From Certhia americana (lineage: Eukaryota; Chordata; Aves; Passeriformes; Certhiidae), in contig CM031858.1 of the NCBI GenBank assembly GCA_018697195.1, positions 92,146,964-92,210,963 on the forward strand: a stretch of 64,000 nucleotides of DNA. The letters run 5' to 3'. A program made the position numbers and the translations under genes. Positions 1 to 13,000 of this stretch are shown one piece after another; the first letter of the stretch is position 1, and every line of letters starts with the position of its first letter. The notes under the pieces are model-generated. The model was not told the DNA's origin. It saw only the letters and a program-made list of their open reading frames with translations, and ran no database searches.

Positions 1-873
1 GAATGGCACAGAACAGCTAGAATTTACTGGCAAATTTGGATTATGAGTTATTTCTTTGCTGCATCTTTTCACAGCACTCTTTAAAGACTCTGCTTGAGCA
101 AAATGGACTGCAGTGGTATAGCTGATGCTCTTGTAAGAAAGAATTAAAAATCTGAAAAAAAGGTCTCAGTACTAGAAGCATAGTTTGCTCCATGGAGAAA
201 AGAAAAAAAGGCATAACAGTTGTTTTCTCCATATGAAAGCACCTTAAAGAGATTATTCTCAAAAAGGGATTATCACCTCATTTGCTTTCAAGCTTTGTTA
301 GGTTTTTCTTTTCTATTTCTGTTTTTCCCTAAGCTGTGCAAGGCTTTGTGGAAGGAGGTTCTAGGGAAGAAGACCTGTAACAAAGCCAAATAATTCACCT
401 TTGGGGCTCTGTCAGAATAACTCTTTCACAGGCTTGTGGACACCTTGGGCTTCCATTTGCTAAGGACTATTCTTCTACTTTTCTGTTTACTGTTTTTCTT
501 TACTGAAGGAGATGACAGTCAATCAGGGTGCCTTTGGCTATTTGTGGGTCAGAGTTCCTCCTTCTACAGAATCTACATTTGTGTGCGTAAAATGTACGGA
601 GAACTTCATGTATTTCTTGCTGCACATTCCTTTTAGATTTCCTGGGAGGTAAATTCAGTGGGTGAATGCTTGTTTTCTTTATTCCCTTCTGTTGATATAT
701 TGTATTTGCTGAAAACAGGCAATGTTCTGCCATTTCCTATTGCACTGGTTCTTTATGTGACCCTGATCTTTCCAGTCAACTGCCTGGAAAACCCAGCATT
801 ATTTAACTTGGAATTTCAAATTTACCATTAAAAAATTAAATAAGTAAGTTCCACTTGGAAAGAAAGGTTAATA

Positions 874-1105
874 TGAATTATAGAGTCACAAAATGGATTG
901 AGTTGGAAGTGACCTTAAAAGTTCATCTAGATCCAATCCCCCTGCCATGGACAGGGACACCTTCCATTACACCAGGATACTCAGAGCCTCGAACAATTCC
1001 AGAGATGGGGACTCCACAAACTCACCAAGCAACCTGACCTGTGTCTCACTATCCTTTACAGTCAAGAATTTCTTCTTAATGTCTAGTCTAAGATGCCTCT
1101 AAGAA
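874..1105 (-). repeat. CR1 LINE 3' end
   Basis: The plus strand carries the reverse complement of the avian CR1 tail: TGGATTGAGTTGGAAGTGACC, CCCCCTGCCATGGACAGGGA, CACCTTCCATTACACCAGG, then AAGAATTTCTTCTTAATGTCTAG. 5'-truncated, intronic. Confidence 0.9.
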
Positions 1106-3090
1106 AGACCGACTGTACTTTATAATTTTAGATTTCTGACTGCCCAGAAGCATTTTATGTCCGACTGTACTCTTAGAAATACATTCAGTTCATGAGACTC
1201 CCATATCTAATCTGATGAACTCATTAGATCTCTCTCTATATAATCACATATTGCATTAGATGTGTTTGCCAACCTACAAAAAACCTCACAAGGAACTTCA
1301 GCAAGTGTTTCAAATTATTTCATTCTAGTACAATAACAGCACACATTCAAGCAAGGAAGTGATAGACCCAACTGAGAAGCAAAAGATGCAGTCTGTGGTG
1401 GACAGGAGAGACATCAAGGATGGTGGTAGAGTGTGGACAGTGACCCTTCTCAAGTGTTTGTGCACAGATAAGGACAGGTGAAGAGAACGGTGTCGTGGCA
1501 GAAGCTCTCACAACAGAAGAGGTGCTCATTTGAAGTGCCTGTTTACTAAGGCATGCAGCATGACAACAAAACAGGGAAAATTACAGCTCTGTGTGCAGGT
1601 ACAGGGTTACAGAAAAACTAGGAAATGTGGAAGCATAGGTACAATGGATGGATACAGGTTCTTCAGGAAGGACAAGCCAGGATGGAGAGATGGGAAATTG
1701 CCATTTAAAGTGAAAGAGTGGGAACACTTTCCCTTAGGATGGCTAATGAGCCAGCTGAGAGAATTTATGTTAGATTAAAGGGCTCAACAACACTGTGGCA
1801 GACATCTGCTGCAAATATCCTGATAAGGAAGAAACTGATGAATCTTTCTTTCAACTGGAGTTGGTCTCATCTCTGCAAGCCCTGATCCTCACCACCTCAG
1901 CTTGACATCTTATGGAAGGGCAACACAGCAGGGCAGAGCTGTTCCAGGAGACTCCAACACTGTCTCAAACAGCTTCCTCACAGACAAAGTGATGACAAGA
2001 CAAGGTGGTCAGGCACTTCAACAACTTAACCAAAAAGACTGTGCAGTCTTATTTATCCTTGGAGATATTCAAAGCTTATCTAGAAAAGGTGATGAGACAC
2101 TTGTTCTGGCAGATCTCACTTTGAGACGAGGTATAGCACCTGTTCACCTCCAGAAGTCCCAGAGAAAAATATCCGTTTTTCTCTGATTTTATAATCATAT
2201 ATAATGGATTTATACAAAAACAGGACTCTCCAAAGGACTGCTCACAGGCACAGGCAGGACAAACTAGCATGGGCTTGCAGAAATTTGTGCTCCCTGGCTC
2301 GTGCTACTGAGTATAGTGATCCATTGTATGACACAGGATATAAATGCTTACAGGAAAGATCACCATAGCAGACTTCTTTGATGGATTAGGAGCCTCTCGG
2401 AAGGCTCTCTGTAGAAATTTTAGGTAGTCTTGAAGAAATTATAAATATGCATGGTAGACTATTCCCCACAGAAATCATGGCTTACTAAGAACTATGTAAT
2501 TTAAGTTATAAGAGAGATATAAGCATAAGATGCAGATATAAAATCATGATGTTGCTGAGTGCAAGGGCTGTGCCTATGTGCACACTCAGAGAATTTGGTC
2601 ATTAATTCTCATAAATATCAAGGAAATCCCTTGCTAGCATCAGCATATATGAGGTAAAAGACTGATCTGAGACAAGGTGATTGAGCTACGTGCCTTCACA
2701 ACAAAGCATTTGAATAACTGGCACAGGAGTTTTCCCAGTGGGAATTTCAGACAGTTTCACAGAGTCCTCCAGGTGGTTCCTATGATCCCTAGGCCAAATG
2801 ACAAGGCTTACTAATATGCTTCACTATGTTGTTTAACATGATAAATGGAGAATCTCCTTATCTCAGAGGCTCCAGAGGGCAATTTCTGTTGAAGAAATTA
2901 ACGAACTGCACAGAAAAACTTTTCATTCATTGAGCAGATGCAGTAACCACTGTGTAGAAAACATCTTACAACCTTAAGATAGTTAAAATAAGTTTTGTAC
3001 AGTTAGGTTTTGTTTGTGTGTGTGCATTAAATTTCTAAGTACACTGTTCAAGGGTGAACCAGTTCCAGCATCTGTAACAACACAAAACAA

Positions 3091-3142
3091 GCAGAGGTAG
3101 AAGGTCAAATACTTTTGCAGAGGTAGAATGTCAAATACTTTT
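3091..3142. repeat. 26-bp tandem duplication
   Basis: Two adjacent copies starting GCAGAGGTAGAA, 3091-3116 and 3117-3142, differing at one base (AAGGTC versus AATGTC). Recent local duplication in an intron. Confidence 0.95.
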
Positions 3143-3873
3143 GCCTGCTTACATGCCTTTTTCACATTGAAGGAAAGAATCATGTCCTGGACAAAAAATT
3201 ACCACACAAATTAAGGCAATAAGAAAACTTAGTCTTACAAAGGCCAGGCACTAATAAATATGTGGTATAGAACTGAAATTATATAATAGAGACTGCAGAC
3301 AATTAGCATGGGTTCATCACTATCCAACCAAAGCAGGCATTTAAGCTACAATTTATCTACTGTTCATATGATTTCTCATTGAGACCCTCTGGTGGACAGC
3401 CAGCACAGGGCACTCAAAAAGAAAGAACCAGATTTGTATCTACTTTAACACCCCATCCCAAATGAACAGCAATATTCTTTTTCTAGTAGCACTCAGCAAG
3501 ACAGAGCCTTGTAGGTGCTCTGTAGCTATTTACAATTCTAACACTGCCTCTGAAATAGACCAGGCCTTCATATGTGAAGACACTGAAAAATGTTCTCTCT
3601 GCAAGTTCAGCACAGCAATATACACTATTCATCATAACTTCTCCAGTAACTGCACTCTGTTTAAGAATCACAAATCAAACTTCCTATACTACTCAATTCA
3701 CTGTGAAAAATAAAAACAACATGATCATTTCAGACACTGTTTCTGGAACTTGAAACTGAAACCCCTAAAAAAAGTATAGGCCCATGAGTGTAAAATACTT
3801 AGATATTCTATGAAAGCATATTATCTCTATATCATTCCTGTGACAGTTTCAGTTGGACAAATATTTATTTTAC

Positions 3874-4068
3874 CTGTTTAGATAACTGCTCTTCACAGAG
3901 TTTGTAGAGTGTATAGAATTTTTGACTAAGGACTTGGTTGTCTCTGAAACCAGCACTTGCCAGCTTGACTCGCATAATAATGCTACGGTCAGGCACCATC
4001 ATGGCAACTGTGCGAAACTGAATCTTCAGATTTTCAGGAAGTTCCTGTCGTCCTGCATAGCCAGGGTT
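3874..4068 (-). CDS. DNAH8-like: Dynein heavy chain coding exon 43 (last in window)
   Basis: Residues 2118-2182. [20 protein letters not shown] then [20 protein letters not shown] and [12 protein letters not shown]. It supplies the sensor-1 asparagine loop and the following AAA1 small-domain helices. The next expected exon (HYDFGLRNIL in the family) was not found between here and base 1, so it lies outside. Confidence 0.98.
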
Positions 4069-7000
4069 CTGAAAATTCAATTCATAAACCCATACAATAA
4101 ATAACAATGGCAGGGAATAATAGGAAAGTATTATCTTTCCTATTAACCATTCAGCGAACACAGGAGCACATGCGAGATGAAGAAGGGTAACTTGAGCATG
4201 CCACAATCACACATCAGTACACAGTTGCCTCAATACTGCAAGTCATGAAGTATGGGGTGTCACACGTTGTTTGGAGATCTCCAAGACTCACAGATATAGA
4301 CAGACAGCCACTTACAGATTTTGCTGGAGCTCTTTTAAATTGTTACTTCACAGTAACCCCAACACTTGACAGTAGCTCCAGTGCTAGAGGTTACTGTCCC
4401 CTGTGAGCTTTCCCAAACCATTTCCATGCAAAGTCAGTCAAGCAGTGCAAGCCATTACTGAGTATAATTTAAACTAATGGATCTGACCTTTCACTGAAGG
4501 TGTCTAAGTCATTCATATGAGACTGCATGGCTCAGTTGTGACAACTGTAGTCACTAGCTGTGCAGTGATAACTTCTTAATCTCTTTCAGCTCTTTCCAAA
4601 CTGTTTTCCCCCTGGCCTTTGTATGGCACTTATTTGCCCTCTTTTTCAAATTTCAATGATAACATTAACACTTTTTCAAAGGCAGGACCTGCTAAAATAA
4701 AGACAAAGGCTTCCATTTTGGGTTGTGGATATGTAGGTAGCTAAGGAGGGAGAGATACAAAGATGATTTTAAGGTATTCTTGTACTTTCTTGCTGCTTCG
4801 CCTCCTAGAAGCCAGAAGCAGTCCACAGGCACCAAAGATAAATCTTCAGGAGGCCAGTGAACCAGACTGAGAGTGGTTTCCCTCATGCTGTCTTCTAGAA
4901 TGGAGGTCAAAACTTCTTCACTGGTGGTTAAATATTGACCAAACCAGGTACAGTAGTCCTTGCAGTGGTCAGTTACTTCTGGTTTATTTTGACAGACTTT
5001 GACTGAAACTATGAGGAGATTAAGTTTAATCTCAATCTGTCAAATATTCAACTAAAAAATCCTTAAAATACGTAGTTAGTGATAAATGCATACCTCAAGT
5101 CCTAAGATCCAGTTAAAAATATGGACAAGAGAAAATTATATCATAATTGTTTTACGTATTTATAATTGTTTAAAACTATTGTTCAAGTTTCATTAATTAT
5201 TTTCTATCAGACAGTTCCAATATTTCAGCAGGGAAATTTCAATAGGAAATGGAACAAAAAAGATTTTTCACAATTATGCCATTTACATGTATTTACAGAC
5301 ATACCATAGTCAGAAATATACCAAATTCTCTGTCCATGTCAACGACTTCACCATCACTGAAAGTGAACTGAAGTTCCTTTTTTTTCTTACACTGAAGTAC
5401 AATATATATCTGCTGAGCAGCCACTGATAAAACTGGAAGTTCAATGCGGTTAAATTCATCAAAGCAACCCCATGCACCCGACTGAGCTAAACCTAAGAAA
5501 AGCAAAAAGAGAAATATTCTGTTAAAATAGCAGATCAAACAAAAGTAATTTATATACAAAATAGAACATGTTCTATACAACTTGGTGTAACATGAGAAGA
5601 ACAGAGAACATGAACACAGACTAAAACGAGAAGTAAAAACTCAAAATAAGTTGGCAGTGCATTAATGACACTCAGAAAGACTATCACCCCTTGAATGAAA
5701 GGTACATAAACTTCTTTACAAAGAATCCTTGATTTCTATAACAACCATTAGGCAGAAAGTGTTAATTAATACTGTATATAGCACCATATAGTACTGTAAA
5801 TGTGCATATAGCTTGGAAACTCATCTATGCAGGAGATGAAGTTTTCAAAGATGAGCTTGAGAAACACTATCTAAACGAAAAGCACAAAACCAGAGACCAC
5901 TAAATTTCTGATGGAAGCATTTTATAACAATTAATTCATAGGTAAAAAATTACTGGAGATTAACATCCTACTGTTCAAGAGAGAGGGAAAAAAATCTGAT
6001 GCTACACTTAGAATTTTTACTTGGAAGAGGCCATGGAGTTCTAGATAGGCAGTAGTACCCACAAATATAATGAATTTAATGGCTTTTGAAAGAGTCAAGT
6101 ACTCCTTCTGTATCATGCTAACAGGGTTGAAATAGGAGAGTCTACAGTGGCAGCTTTCCAGAGCAGTAGTGGGAAAGCTACATAACCCCCTGTTCTTACA
6201 CACCCATTTCACAAGAGACAAAGGCTATGCAGCAGCTTCATGGATGCCACCCCTCCCTTCCCAAAGACCACACTGGACTAGTATTTCCAATTGCCTGGGT
6301 CCATACCTACAAGTGTTCAGAAGTTTTAATTCACTCCCCTCACTGATGGAGCTCAGCTTGGCTTAAACAGTTTGAAGGCAGTACTAAATGCAGAAATAAA
6401 GCACATATCCGAGAAAAGGCATTTGTGTGTTTGTAATGTTGAATAACTATGCCCAGAGCTCCCCTGAATCCCCATACTTTATATGACAGTACCTATATCA
6501 CTAGTAAAATAAATCTATGGGTGGTTTATGCATAAAGTTAATTCCTTAAGAACTTTAGAGAGTTCAAGAGAAAGTATTCAAAAACCAATAACAATACTCC
6601 GAAGACATATTATTTCACTTTGTCTTTTTTTTCTTTTTTTTTCTTCTCTTGCCTTTGCTCAGCCTGTTCTTCTCGTAATATGCTACTTCCCTTCCCTCTA
6701 CGTTTCCTTGTCTGATCTCTTGCTCTTTAAGATGTTCTTCCAAATGCCCTTAACACCACTGCTATGTTTCTTTTCTGACATTCATTTTTTATGTTTTTTT
6801 CATGCCCATTAACCAATTTTTTAATAATGCTGCATCAGTTGGTCTTTTTTACCCATATAATTTTGGAAGAACAAAACTAGAGGAGTCAAACCAGGCAAAA
6901 ATCAGTGGTAGTACAACCAAAATTGCCTTCTTGAGGCTTGATTCAGTCAGGACAATACTGCCTGTCTCCCATGAAATTTATCACAATTCAATATGTAAGC

Positions 7001-10000
7001 TTTCTCTAGACTGCTTCTAATTAATTTCTGTGACATTATAAGGAAAACAGATACTCTAAAGGAAAAGAATCTCAAGAAAATGAAAGGTTACATGGACTTA
7101 ATTAAAAAAATTAAAAGCAAGTGGAATATATACAAATACTGCAATACCATAATGATACAAAGATTAAAGTAATTCTATCAACAGCCATCAAATTTAAAAC
7201 ATGAAATACTCAATCCTACTATATTTGAAAATATATGAAGAATGTTCCTTGACTTTTTTGGTGTGGCAGCAAGTCCTTTAACTGATGTTCCTCTCCATTT
7301 TCAAGGAATGTCTGGGCCCTGGATGCCCTCAACAGCCCTAACTGAGGCTTCCATCCAGACTCTGCCTTCCCGTCCAGGAGTTCCATTGTAGCTCAGGCAG
7401 GTCTGAACTGTATTATGTGCAGGGCTGTGCACAGTCACATCTCTTACCCTGAACTGCTGAATGAACCTCCTGGAGGAGCCCACAGCTCCACAACGTTACC
7501 CCCAGTCCTGCCTCCTGCTGTTCCTGACTAAACTTTCTGGACAGATCCTGTATCCAGCTGGTCATTTCACACTGTCTGATGTCATTGGACTGCTGATGGG
7601 AAGGAGCTGTCGACAGCCTGCCCTGTTTAGGCTCTGTGGGACTGTGCCCTGCTGAGTGAAGTCCCTGGCCCTGTCTTTGTGCTGATCACCAAGGGCTCCT
7701 GGGTCATCTTCCCTCACGATGTTGTCCCATTCTTGCTGCTCCCTGATGAAAAAACTTATTGCAAAGATTTTTTGAATTCATTTGTCCCCTTTTGTAACAT
7801 GTGTTATATGACTCCTAGGATCCATTCTAAAAAGAAAAAAAGAAAAAAAAAAAGTAAAAAAAAAAAAAAAAAAAAGTGGGTTTTTTCTAGTTTGTTTATT
7901 AAACATAAATATCTACTCTTTGGGAAACAAGAAGGAAAATCTCTAAAGCTGATGTTCTCTAACTAAGAAACTTAGTTCCATAAAATATTGTCTCTTACGC
8001 TTACTGTGGGTATCTTAAAAGGTTGTGAAAGTAATTCCTCTATAGAATGATGAGGTTCAGTTCTGACCAAATAATTTGGGGGGGTGAAGAAAAAAATTCG
8101 CTAGTTCTGTAATGCCACCTGCTGCATGTAGTTATGAAACCTCATTCTCAGACAAAAAAAATATCCCACAGCTTTGAATAAACTCAGTTCTTGCAAAATC
8201 ATTTCATTCTGGTGGTGTTGGAAAAGGAAAGAAAATACACATATATGCTAAACTCACACACATAAGCAAAGGCATAGCAAGCACACTCTCTGCTGCAAAA
8301 CTGCTCAGAGATAATGAAATTTTGTCCTATTGTGAATTAAATTCTGTTCCCATGCTGAACATATGATGGTTATCAAATACAGAAATGGAGTAAAAGCAGA
8401 AAATAAAGGACAGGACTGAAGATGTCTTTAATTATATCTAAAAAATGTGGAACACTCCTGCCCCAATCAGTACAGATATCCTACAAACCTGGTTCTCAAA
8501 TGATGAAAGGATCTCATAGAACAGCTATTAGCCCCAAGACTATAAAATACATATCTGCAATGCAGTGACATGGTTATTTCTATGTATTTTTCCATGTTTT
8601 TTCCCCCAGATTTTACACAGTAGAGCTATAATGTTATAACTCAATGGAAATGTCACTGAAATAAAGCTCTGTCTAGCCAAAGTGCAACCCAGAAGCAGCA
8701 AACTAAAAAGTAATCATTGGTCCTGAAAGAATTTACAGAATGCCAGACTTGTGTATTCACACTCTGAATGAAGATAAATATAAAATCTTACGTTAAATAT
8801 TTCATTAAACACCAAATCACACAAAGTTACTTCAAAAAACACTGGAATTTTTTGACTGTAACTGTAGAAAATAAAACCAAAGCAAACATAACTTTTATAC
8901 CCATCTATAGGCAACCACAGAAAAAAATGTTTTCTGAAGGGTATCCACCAACACTTTTTAGGAATAGTGATGAAGTATCCCTGGTTTGCTATCCATGGGT
9001 AATTTCAACACTTAATTTGATAGAAGAGGAAACTTGATAATTTTTCTTCCCACTTGCATCCCTGGTACTTTCTCAGGTTACCTCTGGTCCAGTTCAGATG
9101 ACAAGTTGTATCTGAATCTACATTTTGGTTCAAATTTGAAAAATAAAACTATCAAAAATCAATGTCCAGGCCTTGAATATATCAACTAGATCATCTGCCT
9201 ATGAATTTCTTGAGTCACACAGAAAAACAAAACAGATGGTAACAGGGTAACAGGAAGACCAAACTTCAGCTCTGACATAATCAGAAATTCAAATCATAAT
9301 TTTATAGTATACAATATATGCTATATTAGTTACCTTATATTTTTTAATTTATTTTTTTCTGAAAATGAATCTTCTTGTCTTTACAGAAGGAGTGTGGAAA
9401 CCTGCCTGCAGACAGGACATCACCTCTCCCTTCCTGTTTTCTCCTCACTGCTAAGCCTGCTAATGTCGATGAGCACCAGATACAGTGAAAATTTGGGTGT
9501 GGAAACTCTGATGACAGAGCACCAAGCCTATCAGAGATGTGGAATTCTGAAAAATTTCCCACTTGTGAGCACAGAAATATGTAGTATGTTAATGAGAACT
9601 TTCTTATCAGTCTCCATGGAAATGCTTCTACTGCTGAGAAGACCTATTCTTCTTTTCCATTAAAGACCTCATGTGCACTAAAGAATATTTATTTGTACTT
9701 ACCTTGCCCTTAATATTAAATCAAAAAGAGCTCTTTTCCTTCCGTAACTTCAGTATATCCAATTTCAAGAAATTGCAGATATTTTAAAAACAAAAAATGT
9801 GATTGCAAGCCATGCCCTTCCAAGTAGTGACTCTAAGTCCAAAACAACAGACTTCAAATGTGCCTTCACAAATGAAAGCATCAATGACTTATGTAGGAAC
9901 AGAATTTTACTTTTACTCCCAGACACACAACAGCTATATGAATGCTGACAAAACCCACACTATTCAGGCTCTATTCAGCTGGATCTATTACCTAATTCTC

Positions 10001-13000
10001 AGGCAAATTCTCTGAGAAGCAAGCTATGATCCCGCTTGCAAATTTATTGAAGTAAGCAGTTATAGGCATCATGGTTGCTTGAGCAGCAATTAGATGAGTT
10101 CTATCAACATTTTTTCTAGCTCTTATTGAACACCAGCATGCCATTAAGTGAGGCAGCCAGAGAAGAAGGACACATTGCACTGTATTACTTTGCTTCTGTA
10201 GCATATGATGATAATATTATATGGGAAATGGTCAGCTTATAGAAAAACAACAGAAAAAGAAAGGTGAGCCCTAAAAGTCAACTTGTGCTCTTAGACACAG
10301 AAATTGTGTCCAGTTTTAATAAAAGAAAGAAAAACTACAAGCTGCCTCAATCTGAAATGGGAAAGAATAAGTTACCAAAGTGCTTATGATAAGAAGACAG
10401 AAAAAAGGCAAGGATACAAAACTAGGTGTCTGAACTGACACAAGCCACAAACAGTTTAATACGAAGAAGTGAAATCACCACAGAGTCAGGAAAAGAGGTG
10501 TTTATAAAAGACATACAAACATTCTCACAGAAGGAGTAGAGCAGAAGAAGACAACAGCTTGGTGAGATCAACGACAAACCCATTGCAAGGAGAAACAAAG
10601 GCTGACATCTCCTTTACTGACTGATGATTGCAAGCACAGCGGAGACCCAGCAGATGACTGTGCTTGACAGTATGAACATACTCAGATATCCCAGACCTCT
10701 TCTGTCTAATGACAAAAATAAACCTGTGACACTGAAGGTCTGCACACACTATAAAAGATGTTCAAGTAAAACTTGTCTCAAATCTGTGGGCATTACAAGA
10801 GGTGCTTTGAGAAACTTGGGACATTAACTGAAGGTATTCACATGCACAGGTAGTTCAGTTTCTAGCTCAGAAATGTTCCTTTGTTTAAAAAATCTTGGCC
10901 AGCTTTGCCAGATTCTTAATTGAAACTAAATATTATCCCCAGGTTTTATTTTAGCCCTCAGGAGATATCACAGCGGTGAAAACTTTATTCATGATACCTT
11001 GTGTTATAGTTAAAAGCCCATCATTCTCAGAAAATGGTGGTCTGTGGTCTGTCAGTCAACATATAAATGCAGCTATATACAATAAAACATACCAATATAA
11101 TGAAATCTACATATTTGGGGTCACTAATCACTGTTTGCAAAACTAAATTCAAAATTTTCCTAATTATGAAGAGTTATCAGAGCTTGACCACTATGTCATT
11201 TTCCTGGTTTCAAGAGAGTCCTATAGTTAAATAAGACACTGCAACTTGCATATTTCTGTACCTTGCACAACCTCATTAAGGTTCACATTTGATTGTCTTG
11301 TTTGACACAAAAATAGCAAATAATAAATCTTCTCCACATGGGATGGGTGGGATAGAGGCATTAAAAATACCCAAACACTAGAAAGTATTAAAAGGGAAAA
11401 AAAAAAAGAAGACATAGTTGGGAAAACCATTGAAGAATATCCAAACAAAAAAAGTACTGGAAAACAGCAGGAAAAAAGAAGGGAAAATCAAATAAAATCA
11501 GATATCCGGTAAAGTCAATGAGTGCCTGGAAATAAGAGAAAACGGAGATGAAAATGCCCTCCAAATCATTGCTAACTCACTACTGAAGGGGCAAAACCTT
11601 ACAACTCTAAAATTAATAAAGCATGTGTTTTCTCACCTTTATAGATACGACCAAGTCCTCTGTAATCCATTTGGTCTGAACAATTGAAAACGACAACATA
11701 CTTTCCCAGGCATTTGCCCATGTCTTTAGTTGTCTCTGTTTTCCCTGTCCCAGCAGGTCCTGCTGGTGCAGCACCCATACTCATGCCCAGGGCCTGTGCC
11801 AGAGTGATGTAACACCTAAAGACAGAACAAACACAGCTGTGAATCTTTTCCTACCATTAATTACTTGAAGTCCATCAATGCAACCATAATGGATGTATTA
11901 TGCAGAGCTGGGGAAGAAATGTATTTCCATGTGGTGAGTCCTCAGTCACCCCATTTGCACACTGTGAAGCTGAGTTACGAAGCCCAGCTTTGCTCAACCT
12001 GCAGAAAAGCACTCATCCAGCACAGCCAGGACTGCAACAGCCCAGGAAATCCACAGGCCAATTCTAAATGCTGAATACCAAAATACTGTAGTATTGTGAT
12101 TTTCTGAGATTATCATATACCCTTCCTCCATTACAGCCTCACTCTGCAGCACCCAGAGCCAGATTTCTACCTTTTCCACCTCCCTCCTACTGTCTCCCCA
12201 GAGCACTCATGATGGGCCCTCTGATCAGGCAGTAGGAAGGCACAGAGGATGGAAGCACCTCCTGTTCTTGACATTTTCCTAGCAGCATGCCAAACCACAG
12301 CAGTGCTGCCAGACATGTGAGATCTTTGAGTACCAGGAGAGCAATGGAAGAGAGGGAAGATTGCAGTGAGCAAGGAGAAAGAGGAGGAATCCATGAGTCC
12401 TATGATCATCTTCTGCTTCAGCCTCCATCCTGGGTTGAGACCCACAAGTTTAAGTCTCAGCTTTCCCAGATGGTGTGGAGGTTACTGAAGGGTGTTAGGA
12501 AGCTTGTTGCTCTAACCTCCAACACTCCAAAATCACAGCAAACACATTTTAGCACTGCAAAACTCAACTGCTTTATGATATATGTGGAGAGATAAAATGG
12601 GCGCAGGAAAAAGTCCCAAATAATAGCACCTATATGGCTTCTTATGAAACAACAGAATACTCATTCTGATATAATAGCAGTATGCAAGTAAGAATGCTTT
12701 ATCACCTTATTATTCAGTGATCAGTTAACAGGCCATCATTTAATACATAAAAAATACCACTCCTAGCAATTCTCTACTGAAAATGAGGTAAGGACAAACT
12801 GAATACTTAACACAAGTTCTATGCAGACCTTTAACTTCATTTTTAGTGTCTGCCATGACATGGATTGTGTCTGATATGATGTGTAGGAGCATTCAATTTC
12901 AGTGCCGTTATCTTAATGCGATGTACTACCAGAGGTGTGCATTTATCATGTGCTTAGGGAATCTCTCTGAACATGAAATCATTAGCCAAACAGGACTTGA

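Larger units (their letters stand above)
1..3873 (-). other. Intron after exon 43 (incomplete in window)
   Basis: Holds the CR1 tail at 874-1105 and the 26-bp duplication at 3091-3142. The rest is AT-rich without recognisable coding sequence. The next dynein exon was searched for by its family motif and not found on either strand. Confidence 0.8.
5493..11636 (-). other. Largest intron (6.1 kb), between the P-loop and Walker B exons
   Basis: Contains the unclassified block 7260-7828 and the A-rich tract after it. Elsewhere AT-rich with no recognised repeat. Open frames of 90-95 codons here show no family similarity or splice logic. Confidence 0.85.

Noticed and set aside
7829..7875. A-rich tract as proof of a processed pseudogene
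   Set aside because: No recognisable parent coding sequence upstream, and A-runs are common in these introns without retrocopies.
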